Below, piece by piece: positions 1 through 10,002 of a stretch of DNA of 64,000 nt (the first letter of the stretch is position 1; the number at the start of each line of letters is the position of its first letter). The notes under the pieces were generated by a model. It was not told the DNA's origin. It worked only from the letters and a program-made list of their open reading frames with translations, and searched no databases. Location of the stretch: NCBI GenBank assembly GCA_903922735.1, contig CAIXUZ010000045.1:44412-108411 (forward strand). Direction: 5' to 3'. Origin of the DNA: an uncultured Verrucomicrobia subdivision 3 bacterium (lineage in GTDB: Bacteria > Verrucomicrobiota > Verrucomicrobiia > Limisphaerales > UBA11358). The position numbers and the translations under genes were made by a program.

Positions 1-1101
1 GCCACCACTACCAATATTAATCAACCCGTTAACAATATTCGTGCCAGGGCCACGGAAGACAATGCCGCTGTTATTGCTATTGTTAAACCCGCCCGTCAGG
101 ATGAGCTTGCCGGTGAGGCTGTCGTTAAAGAAGGTGCCGCCCTGCCAGTTGAACACCCTATCCGAAGTACAATCGGTCGAACCATTGTAACGAATGGTGC
201 TGTTGACGGTAATGACGCCGTCGGCCACTGTCATGGGCTGACCCAGCGCACTCGGCAACCCGACGTTGGCGATGCTGTTGAAGACATTCGTGCCGCCCGT
301 CAACGCGGTCATACCGGGATAGGTGTTCAACCCGCTGTTCGTCAGCCAGCCCCCGGTGTTCGTCAACCCGCCGCTGAAGCTCAAGACGCCGGATAACGCC
401 AGCGAGCTGTTGCCCGAGTGACTCAAACTGCCCGTGCCGCTGATGTTCCCGCCAACCACCAGCGCACTGGACGGTCCTGAGATGGCAATGTTGGTCGTGA
501 TCGTCACCGCCCCGGTGCCGAGGTTCAAGGCCGCCGAGCCGGCGAAGGTAAAATTGCTGTTCCAAATATGCGCATTGTTGTTCGCGTTACTGATGCTGAC
601 GCCGGAGGTGTTGCCAATGTAGCCGCCGTTGATGGTCAGCGTACCGGAGCCCAACGCATTCGCATGGTTGATATTGTTCGTCCCTGCATTCAAGGTCAGC
701 CCGCCGCTAAAACTATTGCTGCCGCTTAGCGTCAATGCTCCGGCACCATTCTTGGTCAACGTCGCGCTGCCCGTGATTGCGCTGCCTGAAATCGTGTAGC
801 TATTCGCCGTCACGTCAACCAGCACGCTTTGCGGGCTCACCGGCGCCGCGTTGGTCACCAAGATGTTGCCGGTGCCACCGGCACTATCATCCAGCACCAC
901 CGGCGCATTATTCGTATAAAACACATTCGTCACCCCGCTCGCCGGAGTGTCCTTCCAGTTCATCGTGGCAAAATCCCAGTTGCCGTTGCCCGACGCCCAG
1001 TAAAATGCAAACGGGGGGGTATAGCCCGAAAAGCCATTGTTGGTTGTCGCTATAAATAACAATGCCGCCAGCAGAATTGTGATTTTGGAAAAAGTTTTCA
1101 T
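1..1101 (-). CDS. Secreted autotransporter-associated beta-strand repeat protein, N-terminal part (runs off the window)
   Basis: The frame is open from ATG at 1101 to the window edge (367 codons seen), so it is absent from the ORF track. It begins MKTFSKITILLAALLFIATT, a clear signal peptide. A short W/N-rich segment (FYWASGNGNWDFATMNW) typical of these exoproteins follows, then repeats of the type LTKNGAGALTLSGSNSFSGG, the autotransporter-associated beta-strand motif. Such proteins form long beta-helical stalks outside the cell; a specific ligand cannot be inferred. The same motif family makes up the C-terminal half of the 2844-aa protein encoded upstream. An AGGGAC sequence about 10 nt before the ATG could be a weak ribosome site. 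Strand and family are certain; total length and C-terminus are unknown. Confidence 0.85.
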   Translation of the reverse strand, partial: MKTFSKITILLAALLFIATTNNGFSGYTPPFAFYWASGNGNWDFATMNWKDTPASGVTNVFYTNNAPVVLDDSAGGTGNILVTNAAPVSPQSVLVDVTANSYTISGSAITGSATLTKNGAGALTLSGSNSFSGGLTLNAGTNNINHANALGSGTLTINGGYIGNTSGVSISNANNNAHIWNSNFTFAGSAALNLGTGAVTITTNIAISGPSSALVVGGNISGTGSLSHSGNSSLALSGVLSFSGGLTNTGGWLTNSGLNTYPGMTALTGGTNVFNSIANVGLPSALGQPMTVADGVITVNSTIRYNGSTDCTSDRVFNWQGGTFFNDSLTGKLILTGGFNNSNNSGIVFRGPGTNIVNGLINIGSGG

Positions 1102-1463
1102 AGATATTTGTCCCTGGTTAACAGCCGACGATTGGAAAGAAACGGAACGATGGGTGCGAGCGAAGGCGCCGGGGGCAATGGCAACCGGCATCCCGAAAAT
1201 AACCATCTGTCCAAAGTGGAACCGCGATGAAGCCACTTTTGCCAAATGCCAAATTACCCATCCTCTGGGAACTACCCGTTGCCATAATTTTCAGCCTATC
1301 GGTTATTATAAAAATTACAATTTTAAACTCGCAAACGAAATTGTCATTATCATGGCAAGATATAGCCGGGACATGTGTATCCCTTTGAAATAGTGCCAGA
1401 TCTGGGATGGTTGATCATCTGGCAGCAATCATTCCTGCCTTGTTTTCAAGCCAATCTAAAGGA
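1102..1463. other. Intergenic leader between two exoprotein genes
   Basis: This 362-nt gap holds no convincing gene. The ORFs crossing it (for example 1037-1393 plus) have no domain and overlap the antisense of the exoprotein start. On the minus strand it contains an AT-rich promoter-like patch at 1305-1334, giving a predicted leader of about 200 nt before the exoprotein at 1101. I see no riboswitch that I recognise. Confidence 0.5.
1305..1334 (-). promoter_or_regulatory. Candidate sigma70-type promoter for the partial exoprotein gene
   Basis: On the minus strand TTGCGA (1334-1329) is followed after 18 nt by a perfect TATAAT (1310-1305), and the spacer is very AT-rich. It points towards the exoprotein start at 1101. 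This is a motif match only; promoter consensus in Verrucomicrobiota is poorly defined. Confidence 0.35.
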
Positions 1464-4400
1464 TCAGGGATTGCTCGTATTGCTCAAACGGTAAAACACA
1501 TTCGTCATGGTCGGGTTGATTGGGATTACCAGATTTGTGACGTTTTGCGAGTTCGGGACATCGTGCCAGAAATTCGGGTTGGCCAAATTTACTGAATTGG
1601 CCTGAACATACCAGCCGAGATGCGAAGCCGGCCAAGTCATATTCAGTTGGCTGACGTTGAGGTTGACCGTGATGTTGGTCGGATAAGTCGCAGCAAATGA
1701 TTGCACCAACAAACTCCCGGAGCCGGTCAGGTAGACTGGATCGGTGGCATTGTTGTAAACGCCCTGAGCCTTGCGGACGCCATTCACCACCAGTGCGGCC
1801 ACCTGATTCGTGTCTGTGAATCCCAGATTCAAGGTCGCCCCGCCAGCCACCGTCACGGTCGAGTTGGTAGCCAGGGTGGGTTGCTGGAGGCTCAGGATGC
1901 CGGCGCTGACGGTGGTATTGCCAGTGTAGTTATTCGTGCCCAAGAGAGCCAGCGTGCCGCTGCCCAGCTTGGTCAAGCCGCCGCCAGGGCTGTTCGTATC
2001 CTGCATCAAGGACACCCGGTTTGTGACGGAGAAGCCAGCGTTGTCAATGACCGCCCCGTCCGACTGCACAAAGGCGCTAGGGTTGACGGCCGTGCTGTTC
2101 GTAGTGATCAGAAAACCGTTGTTGCCCGCCGCCAGCGTGCCGCCGTTGAAGTTCACTCGGGAATTAACCCCGCCCAATATCACCGAGTTCACATTCGTCA
2201 GCATCCCGCCGCTGAACAACGTGATAAAATTGTTGGTTGCGGCGGCATTGGCACCGATGGTGAGATTGGTTTTACTTAACCACAACAGCGAACCTCCGCT
2301 GCCACCACCAATGCTCGCGTAATTGCTGTTACATCCGCCTTGGTTACCGATATTGACTGCAGTGTTAAACGACTGACCACCATTAGTGATGATCAGGTGG
2401 TTGCCGATGCTGTTGCTATCAAAGCCCGAGGTATAGCCACCGATATACAGCACCACCGAATTAGTCATCAGTCCACCCGCCTCCACCCGCACGGTGTTAT
2501 TGGTGCCGGGCTGGAAAGTGCCACTTCCACTACCACCACCGATCATCATGGCCGTATTTCCCGCATAAAATGACAGTAGAGACTTATTGCCTCCACCATC
2601 CATGCCACCCACGGTGATGGTATTGTTGGCCCCGCCACGGCCCAACGCGAGGCCGGTGGCATAAACCCGACCACCATTGGTGATGAACAAACAGCCTTTC
2701 ACGGAAAGCATATACAAACCACAGTTGGTCACCAAACCGCCGGAATCCACCTGCGCCCAGTTGTTGGACCAAGCGGCGGATGAACCAATGTAAAGGCGTT
2801 CGGTGTTAAAATTCCACGTTGCCCTAACCCCGGCCGCGTTAGTCCCCGCCACAACCAAGCTGTTGTTAACCCCATTAAGGTTAAGGCCGATAGCGCCGTT
2901 CGGGTTGAGGGGGAAAGAGTTTTTGGTGATAACCTGACCCCCATTAATGATGCGCACTTGATTGCTCACAGAAGCCACACTACCGCCTATGGTTACCGGC
3001 GTCTTATTTCCCACGGCATTGGTCACAATCAGGGTGCCGCCGTTGACGGTGAAAACATTGTTCGTCGCATTGCCGGCGCCGATCACCAAACTCAACGTAT
3101 TGGTCGAACGGCTATTGGCCGGAATGGCATGCCACCAGGTGGCAGCCGGGTTCACATTGACTTGCAAATTATTGACCCCATAACCCACATACAGGTTTGT
3201 CCAAGCGCTGGCGTTGGTCGCCACGTTACAAAAGATATTGGTGCCCCCGTTCAGGTTCCAATTACCATTGACGATCCAACCGGCGTTGGAAGCCAGCAGA
3301 ATGTTTGCTGCCAGTCCGTTGTTGTTTGATGTAGTCAATGTGCCGCCGCTGAAATTAAAAATGGAGTTGGTTGGTCCACCGCACACATTATTGGTCGCTA
3401 GCAGCGTCTGCACCGTGATGGAAGACCCGACATTGGTCAGTATGACCGTTGACCGATTTACATCCGCACCGATATTCAGTGTTCCACCCGGTGAATTGAT
3501 CGCCCCGCCACCCGCAACCGTGAGGGTGCCGGCACTGACGGTGGTGTTGCCGGTGTAGTTATTTGTGCCCGTCAGCATAACTGTCGCCGCACCAAACTTG
3601 CTCAACGATCCCGTCCCGCCAAGATTGGCTTTGATCGTGTAGTTGGTCAGGCTGTTATTGAACATAACCGAGCCCGGCGCCACCACGGCTTCCGGCGTGG
3701 CGTTGGTCACCAGCGGATTATTCGCCAACGAGTCGTCAAAAATCACATAGTCACCGGCGTTAAAATTGGTGGTAATAAGGCAATTTGTCCAATTCATTTC
3801 GCCGGCATCCCAGGTTCCGCTGACCGAACCATTCCACGTCAGGCCAAAGACACTGCCGCCCGCACCCACATGCAAAACCAGGCTGGTCGGATTAATAACG
3901 AGCGAAGCATTGGGATAAACCGACGCCAGCACGAAGGTGCCGGGGCCATTAGTGGCGGCGTAGGTCATCAACGTGTAATCCCCCGCTGTAACCCCACCCG
4001 AAAGTTGAATGACATTGGTGTTCGTCAAATAAACAGAGTTGCCCACCGCCACCAGATCGCTCGCGCCGCCCGCGCTGTAGGACAGGTCGAAGAGCAAGCT
4101 GGCATCCGTCAGGGTGAGGTTGTTGGTCAAGGTCAGACGGCCCACATTATTTATCCCGCCCGGCGCAAGCATGCCGCCGGCATTCACAATCACATTGCCA
4201 CCGTGGATGCCGGTGCCGCCCAAGACCGCGCCGCTGGAGACCGTCACCAAGCTGGTGCTGGCGGCAGAATTACCGTTCACCAGCACAGTGCCGTCGCTAA
4301 TGGTCGTGTTACCCGTGAAGCTGTTAGTCCCTGCAAGCGTCAGGCTGCCGGGACCGGTTTTATCCAAGGTGGTGCTGCCAGCAATCGCGCTGCCGGAGAG

Positions 4401-7400
4401 GACGTAGTTTTTATTCGTCAGGTTGGCGCTTAGGCCGGCGGGAGATACGACCTCCGCATTCATGATGAGGATGGGCGAAGCCCCGCTCGCCGTATCGTCG
4501 AGAATGACATTCCGGCCATCCTGATAATAATAGCCGGGAACGCCATCGCTCTGCCAGTTGGTCGAGACGTTGATATCCCACAAGCCATTCCCTCCCGCCC
4601 AACTCAACGCACTGTGGTAATTGGTGTCGCTGAGAATCAGCAGATCCAGAGTGGATTGGGCGGCATTGGTGATGAGACTGTATTTAAACTTGACCGACAG
4701 TGACGGCGCGAAGGTGACGTTGCTGATCACGGTCCCGGACAGGGCGCCGTATTTGATCAGCGGATATTGGCCGTTGGTCAAGCTTGTGGCGGTGCGCACG
4801 AGGATGGTTGGGTTGGCGTAGCTGAAATTTCCAAGAATTTGCAGCGGGGCGATGCCACTGCCGATGGTGGAGCTGGTGAAATTGAAATCCAGACAACTGC
4901 CCACATTAGCTGTCAACGCGCCACAGAACCACTGACCACCAGCCGTTAGGACTCCCACACCGTTGGTGGCTCCCGCCAGCACGGTGAATGCGCTATTGGA
5001 GCACGCGCCGCCGGTAAGCCCCATCACTTCGCCTTGAGAGACGGTCGTGCTGCCGGTGTAGGTGTTCGTGCCGAAAAGAATCAATGTCCCCGCGCCGGTC
5101 TTCACCAGCGGACTGCCGCCGTTGATCTCGCCAACGTTCGCCAGCGTGCCGCTGCCAGCAACGAAATTGACGGGGGTGGCAGCAGTGCCGATGTCGTTGT
5201 GATTCAGGCTCAGCGTGGCTCCGACGAGGCTGACGGTGCCGGTGGCGTTGATGCCGGAGGAAAGAATATCGGCTCCCACGTTGAAGGTGCCATTGGAGAG
5301 ATTGAGCGTGCCGGTGGCGATGCCGATTGTGTTAGTAGAATAGCCGAGGAACAAATTAGAGCTGACATTGACGGTGCCGCCGTTGAAATTGAAAACACCG
5401 GCAACATACTGAACATTGCCTTGATCATCGTCGGCACTGTAGCCGAGAAAGAAATTTGAATTCACGTTAAGTGTGCCGCCATTCATGGTAAGGATGCCTG
5501 AATGTGCAACAACATTGCTGCTGCTAGTTCCCCAAGCGCTATTCGACATGGCATAGCCGAGACAGAGGCTGTTAACATCCACAATGCTGTTGCTGCCGCC
5601 GAAGTTGAAGATACTAGTAGCCGCGCCATAAGCCCCCCCTGAAGCACCGCCGCTACCTAAGATCAACTGGTTGAGCCGAGCGTCCACGTTGGCGCCGCCA
5701 CTATCGAACGTGCTGAAAGATGGATTTGATCCACCTCCACCATTGCCGAGTCTTGAAATGTTGGCCTGGTCACCAAAATATAGATTCGCCCGACTGATGC
5801 CACCTGATACGCCACGGATGGTCAGATTGGAACTGGCACCGGCCCGAAAACTCATAAAACCCGACTGGCGGCCGCCGTAAATCAAAATGCCATCAGCGTT
5901 GAAGACATTGCTCACGCCAAGGGTAAACGCATTGCTCCCACCAGAAAAATATGTGTTTCCATTAGCGGAAGCCCCAATGACAATATTATTATACGCCGTG
6001 ATATTGTTGTTCGTCGCTAGAGAAAGAGCAAATCGCAATGACACATTAGTGGGGTAACCACCAATGGTAGCTGCTCTGATTCTATTTAAACTTGCGGTAA
6101 AACTGGAAAGTCTCGACAGATCGAGAATTCCCAGCGCGACACCAAGATTATTCGTGCCACTCGGTTCAAGGGAAAATACGCCGTTAGTAGCAATGATGTT
6201 CAATTCACCACCATTCACAAATGAAACAGATGTTGTTGCAACAATACCACCAATCGACATGTTATAATTGCCAACCCCAAAGGCGATGCCGGTGGTTGCG
6301 TTGCTGATGGTCAAGGTCTTGCCAGCCGCGATACTAACACTGTTTGTGCTCGCGCAAAGTGACTGGAAATTAAGGCTTGAAATCGTCTGATTGCCATTCA
6401 CCGCAAGACTGCCTGTCGTGCCATTGGCGGTTCCAACATGCACGTCGCTGGAGGCTGGCAAAATATCATTTGCATCCAACTGAAGCGTTCCGAGGCTAAC
6501 CAAGGTGTCCCCGGTGAAAGTAGCCGGGGCACCGAGGGTAAGGGTACCGGTGCCGAGCTTGACGAAATCGGTATCGCCGGTGAACGGGAGATTCAGGGAT
6601 GCATTGCCATCCACGGCGACCATCGTCGGGCCAACGAAGTGTTTCAATGCGCCACCGCTAACCGTGTAGGCACCGTTGGTGAAGCTAAGGTTATTCACAT
6701 TTTGTGTAGCGGTTACACTGATGCTATAAGAACCACCCGTACCGATGAAGGAGGCGTCATTACCCCAGACAGGCCAGGGCAAAAGCGGATTAGAACCAGC
6801 GTTGGCATCCGCCCAGTTGGCATCAGTGCCACTCCAGATACCGCTGGCAGCTTGCAGACCGGCGTTCGTGTCGGCATCCCAAAAATAAGCAACGGTGGTG
6901 TCTATAACCGTCACGTTTTTTTGCGCGGTTCGGGTTGTACCTCCAATGGTGTAACTCGCGGTAATTGTCGCCGGAGTGTCACTCGCAACCTCCCCGGCAC
7001 TAAGCAATCCAAAGGAAGTAATACTTGTCGATGAAGCATCCGTTGCCCAAGTTGGGACGACAACCTGTGAAGAACCATCGCTAAAATATGCTGTGGCAGA
7101 ATAGAGTGCCGAGCTGTGTTCATTCAATGAACTTGTTCCGCTAATGGAGAGTGAGGCAAGACTTTGCGAAGCGGGCACATTTTTGATGAGCACGTCTTGA
7201 CTTGCATTCTGCGTAACGCCGTTAATTGTGTAACTTGCTGAAACCGTAATGGTTGTATCACCGCCCACCTCACCCGCCGAAAGCAGGCCGCCACTAGATA
7301 TGCTGGCGGATACGGAATTATCAGTCCAGATAGGCGTGACGGATTGTGAAGTTCCATTGGCAAAAAATGCGGTGGCAGTGAACTGGCCGGAACTATTTTC

Positions 7401-9998
7401 GTTGATTGCCACGGGGCCACTTATTACCAATGAAGTCACAATGTGAGCCGTGTTGGTATCAACTATGGTCACAGTCTTGGTAGCCTGCTTCGTAGTCCCA
7501 TCGAAAGGGTAAGAGGCGGTGACGGTTACGGTCGTGTCGGAGTTCACCAGTCCAGCCGATAAAAATCCGTCAGAACTGATTGTCGTCACCGATGAATTTT
7601 CACTCCAGCTGCTCGGGCTAATCGTCTGAGTGGTTCCATCGCTAAAAATGGCATCTGCCCAGTAGCCATTCCCCTGGCCTTCGGGAATGGAAGATGGTCC
7701 CCGTATGGCCAACCCCGTTAGGGAAACCGGGCTATTTACTGTCAACGATACATCAACATCATCAACCCGAAAGATTGTGATATTACTTGTGTCACACTGC
7801 ACGGTGAATACCAAGTACATGCTTTGTCCTTTGTATGGGGAAATTAGCGACGTGATATCGTAGTTTTTGTAAACATAGTTTCCATTTACATTTGCCCCTT
7901 TATCAAGATTTGAAAACTGTGCAATTGTTCCAACGTATTGTTCGTTTGCGGTCACAAGATCGATTTTCATGGTGTCGTACGCCGTGTAAATGGCAGTTTC
8001 AGCCGTAACTATATTTAAATAAAATTGTAATGTACCCGCGGTGGTTCCAGATGGCAGTGGGAAAAACTGAGAAAAAGAACCAACAGCACTATTAGCATTG
8101 CCCAAATAGGCATACCAACTGCCTTGATGGGGATAGGATAATGCAACTATATCGGCATAGCCGCTTGGCGCCCACGGACTCGAACCGCTTTCAAAATTGC
8201 CGTTGACCAAAGGGTGGACCGTGGTTGGCCCCCCGCCCGAACTCACGTTTGCGACGGTGATATTTGCGCTCGTTGTTTTTGTGACGCCATTTAACGTGTA
8301 ACTAGCGGAAACTGTCACCGCCGTGTCGCTACTCACACTATATGCAGTGAAGTAACCGGACGATGAGATGCTGGCCACACCGGAATTCTGACTCCATACG
8401 GTGCTGGAAGTGACGGTTGACGACGAGTTATCGCTGAAATAAGCTGTAGCCGTAAATTGTCCGCCGTTGTTTTCGGCAACAGCGGAGGGGCCGGAAATGG
8501 AAAGTCCGGTCAGAACAACACCAGATCCCCCTGACGTTACATTGAACGAGAATGGAGAGGATTCAACAGAGCCATTTACGACTTTCACTTTCCAAGATCC
8601 GGTCACCGCCCCAACGGTCAGATTGCATTGAATTGACGTGGCTGTGACACTGGTTGGGGTGACCGGGTGAGGATTATTTGAAGGGTCGTAGAAAACCAAG
8701 GTGGAGGCGTTCGCGTTGCCGGCCGGGAGAAAGTTTGAGCCGTTGATGGTAATCGATTGAGGCGAGGCTGATGGCGGCAGCGTGGCTGGGGAAACCGATG
8801 TAATTTGGGGCGTTTGCGGGGGTGACTGATTGACAATCAATGTGTAATTAGAGTTCCTGGCATTGTTTTTTCCATAAACGAAAATATAATAATATCCGGC
8901 AATGGGATTAGGTACAGTTACGGATTCAGAATCAGTTGTGCCGGTGCTGCTGCCGACGATAGACTGGCTTGGATTAAAGACTTGCAAGTCAAGATCGCCG
9001 TTAGCATTGGCGAAAACAATGGAGACAGATAAGGCCTGGCCGGCTACGGCCTGCACTTTATACCAATCTCCGTAGCTAGACTGATAGTTCGGTTGATAAT
9101 TATTGGTAATAATCAAGGTGTCGAGACAGCGCAAATTGGGAATGGTTTCAGAATAGACGATGTGCGCTTGGTTTATGGTGTCATTGTCTTCATAGGCATC
9201 ATCAACCTCGGGCGAAGGTGTGCCGCCGGGTGTTATCTGGGTAATATACCAATTATCATCACTGTCTCCATTAAACCATGTTCGTGTAATATTATACCAA
9301 CCCATATTACAGATCACCCAATGGCCGTTTACGTCAGACCAACCAACCACGCACACACTGTGCGCGCCCTCGAGTATATTTGTAATGTCGTAACCTTCCC
9401 ATACATAATATGAATTTAATGAAGTTGGGGAGATGCTTAAGACACAAGGGTAATTATTATTTAGATACCCTTGCACTCTTTGCCACAAGATCAACTGATT
9501 GTCATCCTCTCGGCTAAATACTGCACCCGGGTCAAAATATTTTACTACTGACACAATCGCGTCGCCTTGCTTGTTTGCAAATAATGTGTCCCACAAACCA
9601 GTTGGAAAAACAGAAGTTCCATGGCCAGGAACATAGCCAAGTTGAGATTTATACTTTCTGACTACGGTATCAATTCCCCATGCGTTTCCGGGGTATGGAG
9701 TAACTGGATTTGTTTTAGGAATGGAAACAACATTATTGCTTCCATAAGGAATCAAACGCGGCCAGCCGTTGGCATCATAAAAGCCGTTTAACATGGTACA
9801 GGCGATTGGTGCACAATCGCCGCGCTCGACCCCAGAAATAGCTCCATAACCACTATCTATCGGAAATACATCCTGATCGTAGTTCGGAACATACGAAACC
9901 AAGCTATCATCACCGATAATTTTCTGGGCCGCGTCTGCCCGAATTCCGGTAGATCCAGTCAAAATTAAAAACAGCAGGAAAAAAATTCGCTTGGTCAT
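1464..9998 (-). CDS. Giant secreted C39/papain-like cysteine peptidase with PPC, Ig-like and beta-strand repeat domains
   Basis: A 2844-aa protein. Signal peptide at residues 1-23 (MTKRIFFLLFLILTGSTG). Residues about 30-260 look like a C39-like/papain-fold peptidase: catalytic Cys in GDCAPIACTMLNGFYD (about C62), His in EGAHSVCVVGW, then Asn in VICNMGW. DDAYEDNDT then starts a PPC (bacterial pre-peptidase C-terminal) domain, followed by a TIG/IPT-like unit (ITSVSPATLPPS), four Ig-like repeats of the LSISGPSAVAENNGGQFTATAYFSD type with a carbohydrate-binding-like stretch between the first two, and then about 1700 residues rich in beta-strand repeats (TGTNNYTGNTTVSAG). It ends in a short beta-rich tail, VFYRLSNTSNP. 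No translocator barrel is visible, so it is not a classical autotransporter. The gene follows its upstream neighbour by 4 nt, so the two are probably co-translated. Substrate unknown. Confidence 0.85.
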   Translation of the reverse strand: MTKRIFFLLFLILTGSTGIRADAAQKIIGDDSLVSYVPNYDQDVFPIDSGYGAISGVERGDCAPIACTMLNGFYDANGWPRLIPYGSNNVVSIPKTNPVTPYPGNAWGIDTVVRKYKSQLGYVPGHGTSVFPTGLWDTLFANKQGDAIVSVVKYFDPGAVFSREDDNQLILWQRVQGYLNNNYPCVLSISPTSLNSYYVWEGYDITNILEGAHSVCVVGWSDVNGHWVICNMGWYNITRTWFNGDSDDNWYITQITPGGTPSPEVDDAYEDNDTINQAHIVYSETIPNLRCLDTLIITNNYQPNYQSSYGDWYKVQAVAGQALSVSIVFANANGDLDLQVFNPSQSIVGSSTGTTDSESVTVPNPIAGYYYIFVYGKNNARNSNYTLIVNQSPPQTPQITSVSPATLPPSASPQSITINGSNFLPAGNANASTLVFYDPSNNPHPVTPTSVTATSIQCNLTVGAVTGSWKVKVVNGSVESSPFSFNVTSGGSGVVLTGLSISGPSAVAENNGGQFTATAYFSDNSSSTVTSSTVWSQNSGVASISSSGYFTAYSVSSDTAVTVSASYTLNGVTKTTSANITVANVSSGGGPTTVHPLVNGNFESGSSPWAPSGYADIVALSYPHQGSWYAYLGNANSAVGSFSQFFPLPSGTTAGTLQFYLNIVTAETAIYTAYDTMKIDLVTANEQYVGTIAQFSNLDKGANVNGNYVYKNYDITSLISPYKGQSMYLVFTVQCDTSNITIFRVDDVDVSLTVNSPVSLTGLAIRGPSSIPEGQGNGYWADAIFSDGTTQTISPSSWSENSSVTTISSDGFLSAGLVNSDTTVTVTASYPFDGTTKQATKTVTIVDTNTAHIVTSLVISGPVAINENSSGQFTATAFFANGTSQSVTPIWTDNSVSASISSGGLLSAGEVGGDTTITVSASYTINGVTQNASQDVLIKNVPASQSLASLSISGTSSLNEHSSALYSATAYFSDGSSQVVVPTWATDASSTSITSFGLLSAGEVASDTPATITASYTIGGTTRTAQKNVTVIDTTVAYFWDADTNAGLQAASGIWSGTDANWADANAGSNPLLPWPVWGNDASFIGTGGSYSISVTATQNVNNLSFTNGAYTVSGGALKHFVGPTMVAVDGNASLNLPFTGDTDFVKLGTGTLTLGAPATFTGDTLVSLGTLQLDANDILPASSDVHVGTANGTTGSLAVNGNQTISSLNFQSLCASTNSVSIAAGKTLTISNATTGIAFGVGNYNMSIGGIVATTSVSFVNGGELNIIATNGVFSLEPSGTNNLGVALGILDLSRLSSFTASLNRIRAATIGGYPTNVSLRFALSLATNNNITAYNNIVIGASANGNTYFSGGSNAFTLGVSNVFNADGILIYGGRQSGFMSFRAGASSNLTIRGVSGGISRANLYFGDQANISRLGNGGGGSNPSFSTFDSGGANVDARLNQLILGSGGASGGAYGAATSIFNFGGSNSIVDVNSLCLGYAMSNSAWGTSSSNVVAHSGILTMNGGTLNVNSNFFLGYSADDDQGNVQYVAGVFNFNGGTVNVSSNLFLGYSTNTIGIATGTLNLSNGTFNVGADILSSGINATGTVSLVGATLSLNHNDIGTAATPVNFVAGSGTLANVGEINGGSPLVKTGAGTLILFGTNTYTGSTTVSQGEVMGLTGGACSNSAFTVLAGATNGVGVLTAGGQWFCGALTANVGSCLDFNFTSSTIGSGIAPLQILGNFSYANPTILVRTATSLTNGQYPLIKYGALSGTVISNVTFAPSLSVKFKYSLITNAAQSTLDLLILSDTNYHSALSWAGGNGLWDINVSTNWQSDGVPGYYYQDGRNVILDDTASGASPILIMNAEVVSPAGLSANLTNKNYVLSGSAIAGSTTLDKTGPGSLTLAGTNSFTGNTTISDGTVLVNGNSAASTSLVTVSSGAVLGGTGIHGGNVIVNAGGMLAPGGINNVGRLTLTNNLTLTDASLLFDLSYSAGGASDLVAVGNSVYLTNTNVIQLSGGVTAGDYTLMTYAATNGPGTFVLASVYPNASLVINPTSLVLHVGAGGSVFGLTWNGSVSGTWDAGEMNWTNCLITTNFNAGDYVIFDDSLANNPLVTNATPEAVVAPGSVMFNNSLTNYTIKANLGGTGSLSKFGAATVMLTGTNNYTGNTTVSAGTLTVAGGGAINSPGGTLNIGADVNRSTVILTNVGSSITVQTLLATNNVCGGPTNSIFNFSGGTLTTSNNNGLAANILLASNAGWIVNGNWNLNGGTNIFCNVATNASAWTNLYVGYGVNNLQVNVNPAATWWHAIPANSRSTNTLSLVIGAGNATNNVFTVNGGTLIVTNAVGNKTPVTIGGSVASVSNQVRIINGGQVITKNSFPLNPNGAIGLNLNGVNNSLVVAGTNAAGVRATWNFNTERLYIGSSAAWSNNWAQVDSGGLVTNCGLYMLSVKGCLFITNGGRVYATGLALGRGGANNTITVGGMDGGGNKSLLSFYAGNTAMMIGGGSGSGTFQPGTNNTVRVEAGGLMTNSVVLYIGGYTSGFDSNSIGNHLIITNGGQSFNTAVNIGNQGGCNSNYASIGGGSGGSLLWLSKTNLTIGANAAATNNFITLFSGGMLTNVNSVILGGVNSRVNFNGGTLAAGNNGFLITTNSTAVNPSAFVQSDGAVIDNAGFSVTNRVSLMQDTNSPGGGLTKLGSGTLALLGTNNYTGNTTVSAGILSLQQPTLATNSTVTVAGGATLNLGFTDTNQVAALVVNGVRKAQGVYNNATDPVYLTGSGSLLVQSFAATYPTNITVNLNVSQLNMTWPASHLGWYVQANSVNLANPNFWHDVPNSQNVTNLVIPINPTMTNVFYRLSNTSNP

Positions 9999-10002
9999 AA
10001 AA

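Noticed and set aside
158-565. 135-aa minus ORF and neighbouring plus ORFs
   Set aside because: Other frames of the beta-strand-repeat exoprotein; Gln/Arg-rich products of repetitive codons with no domain.
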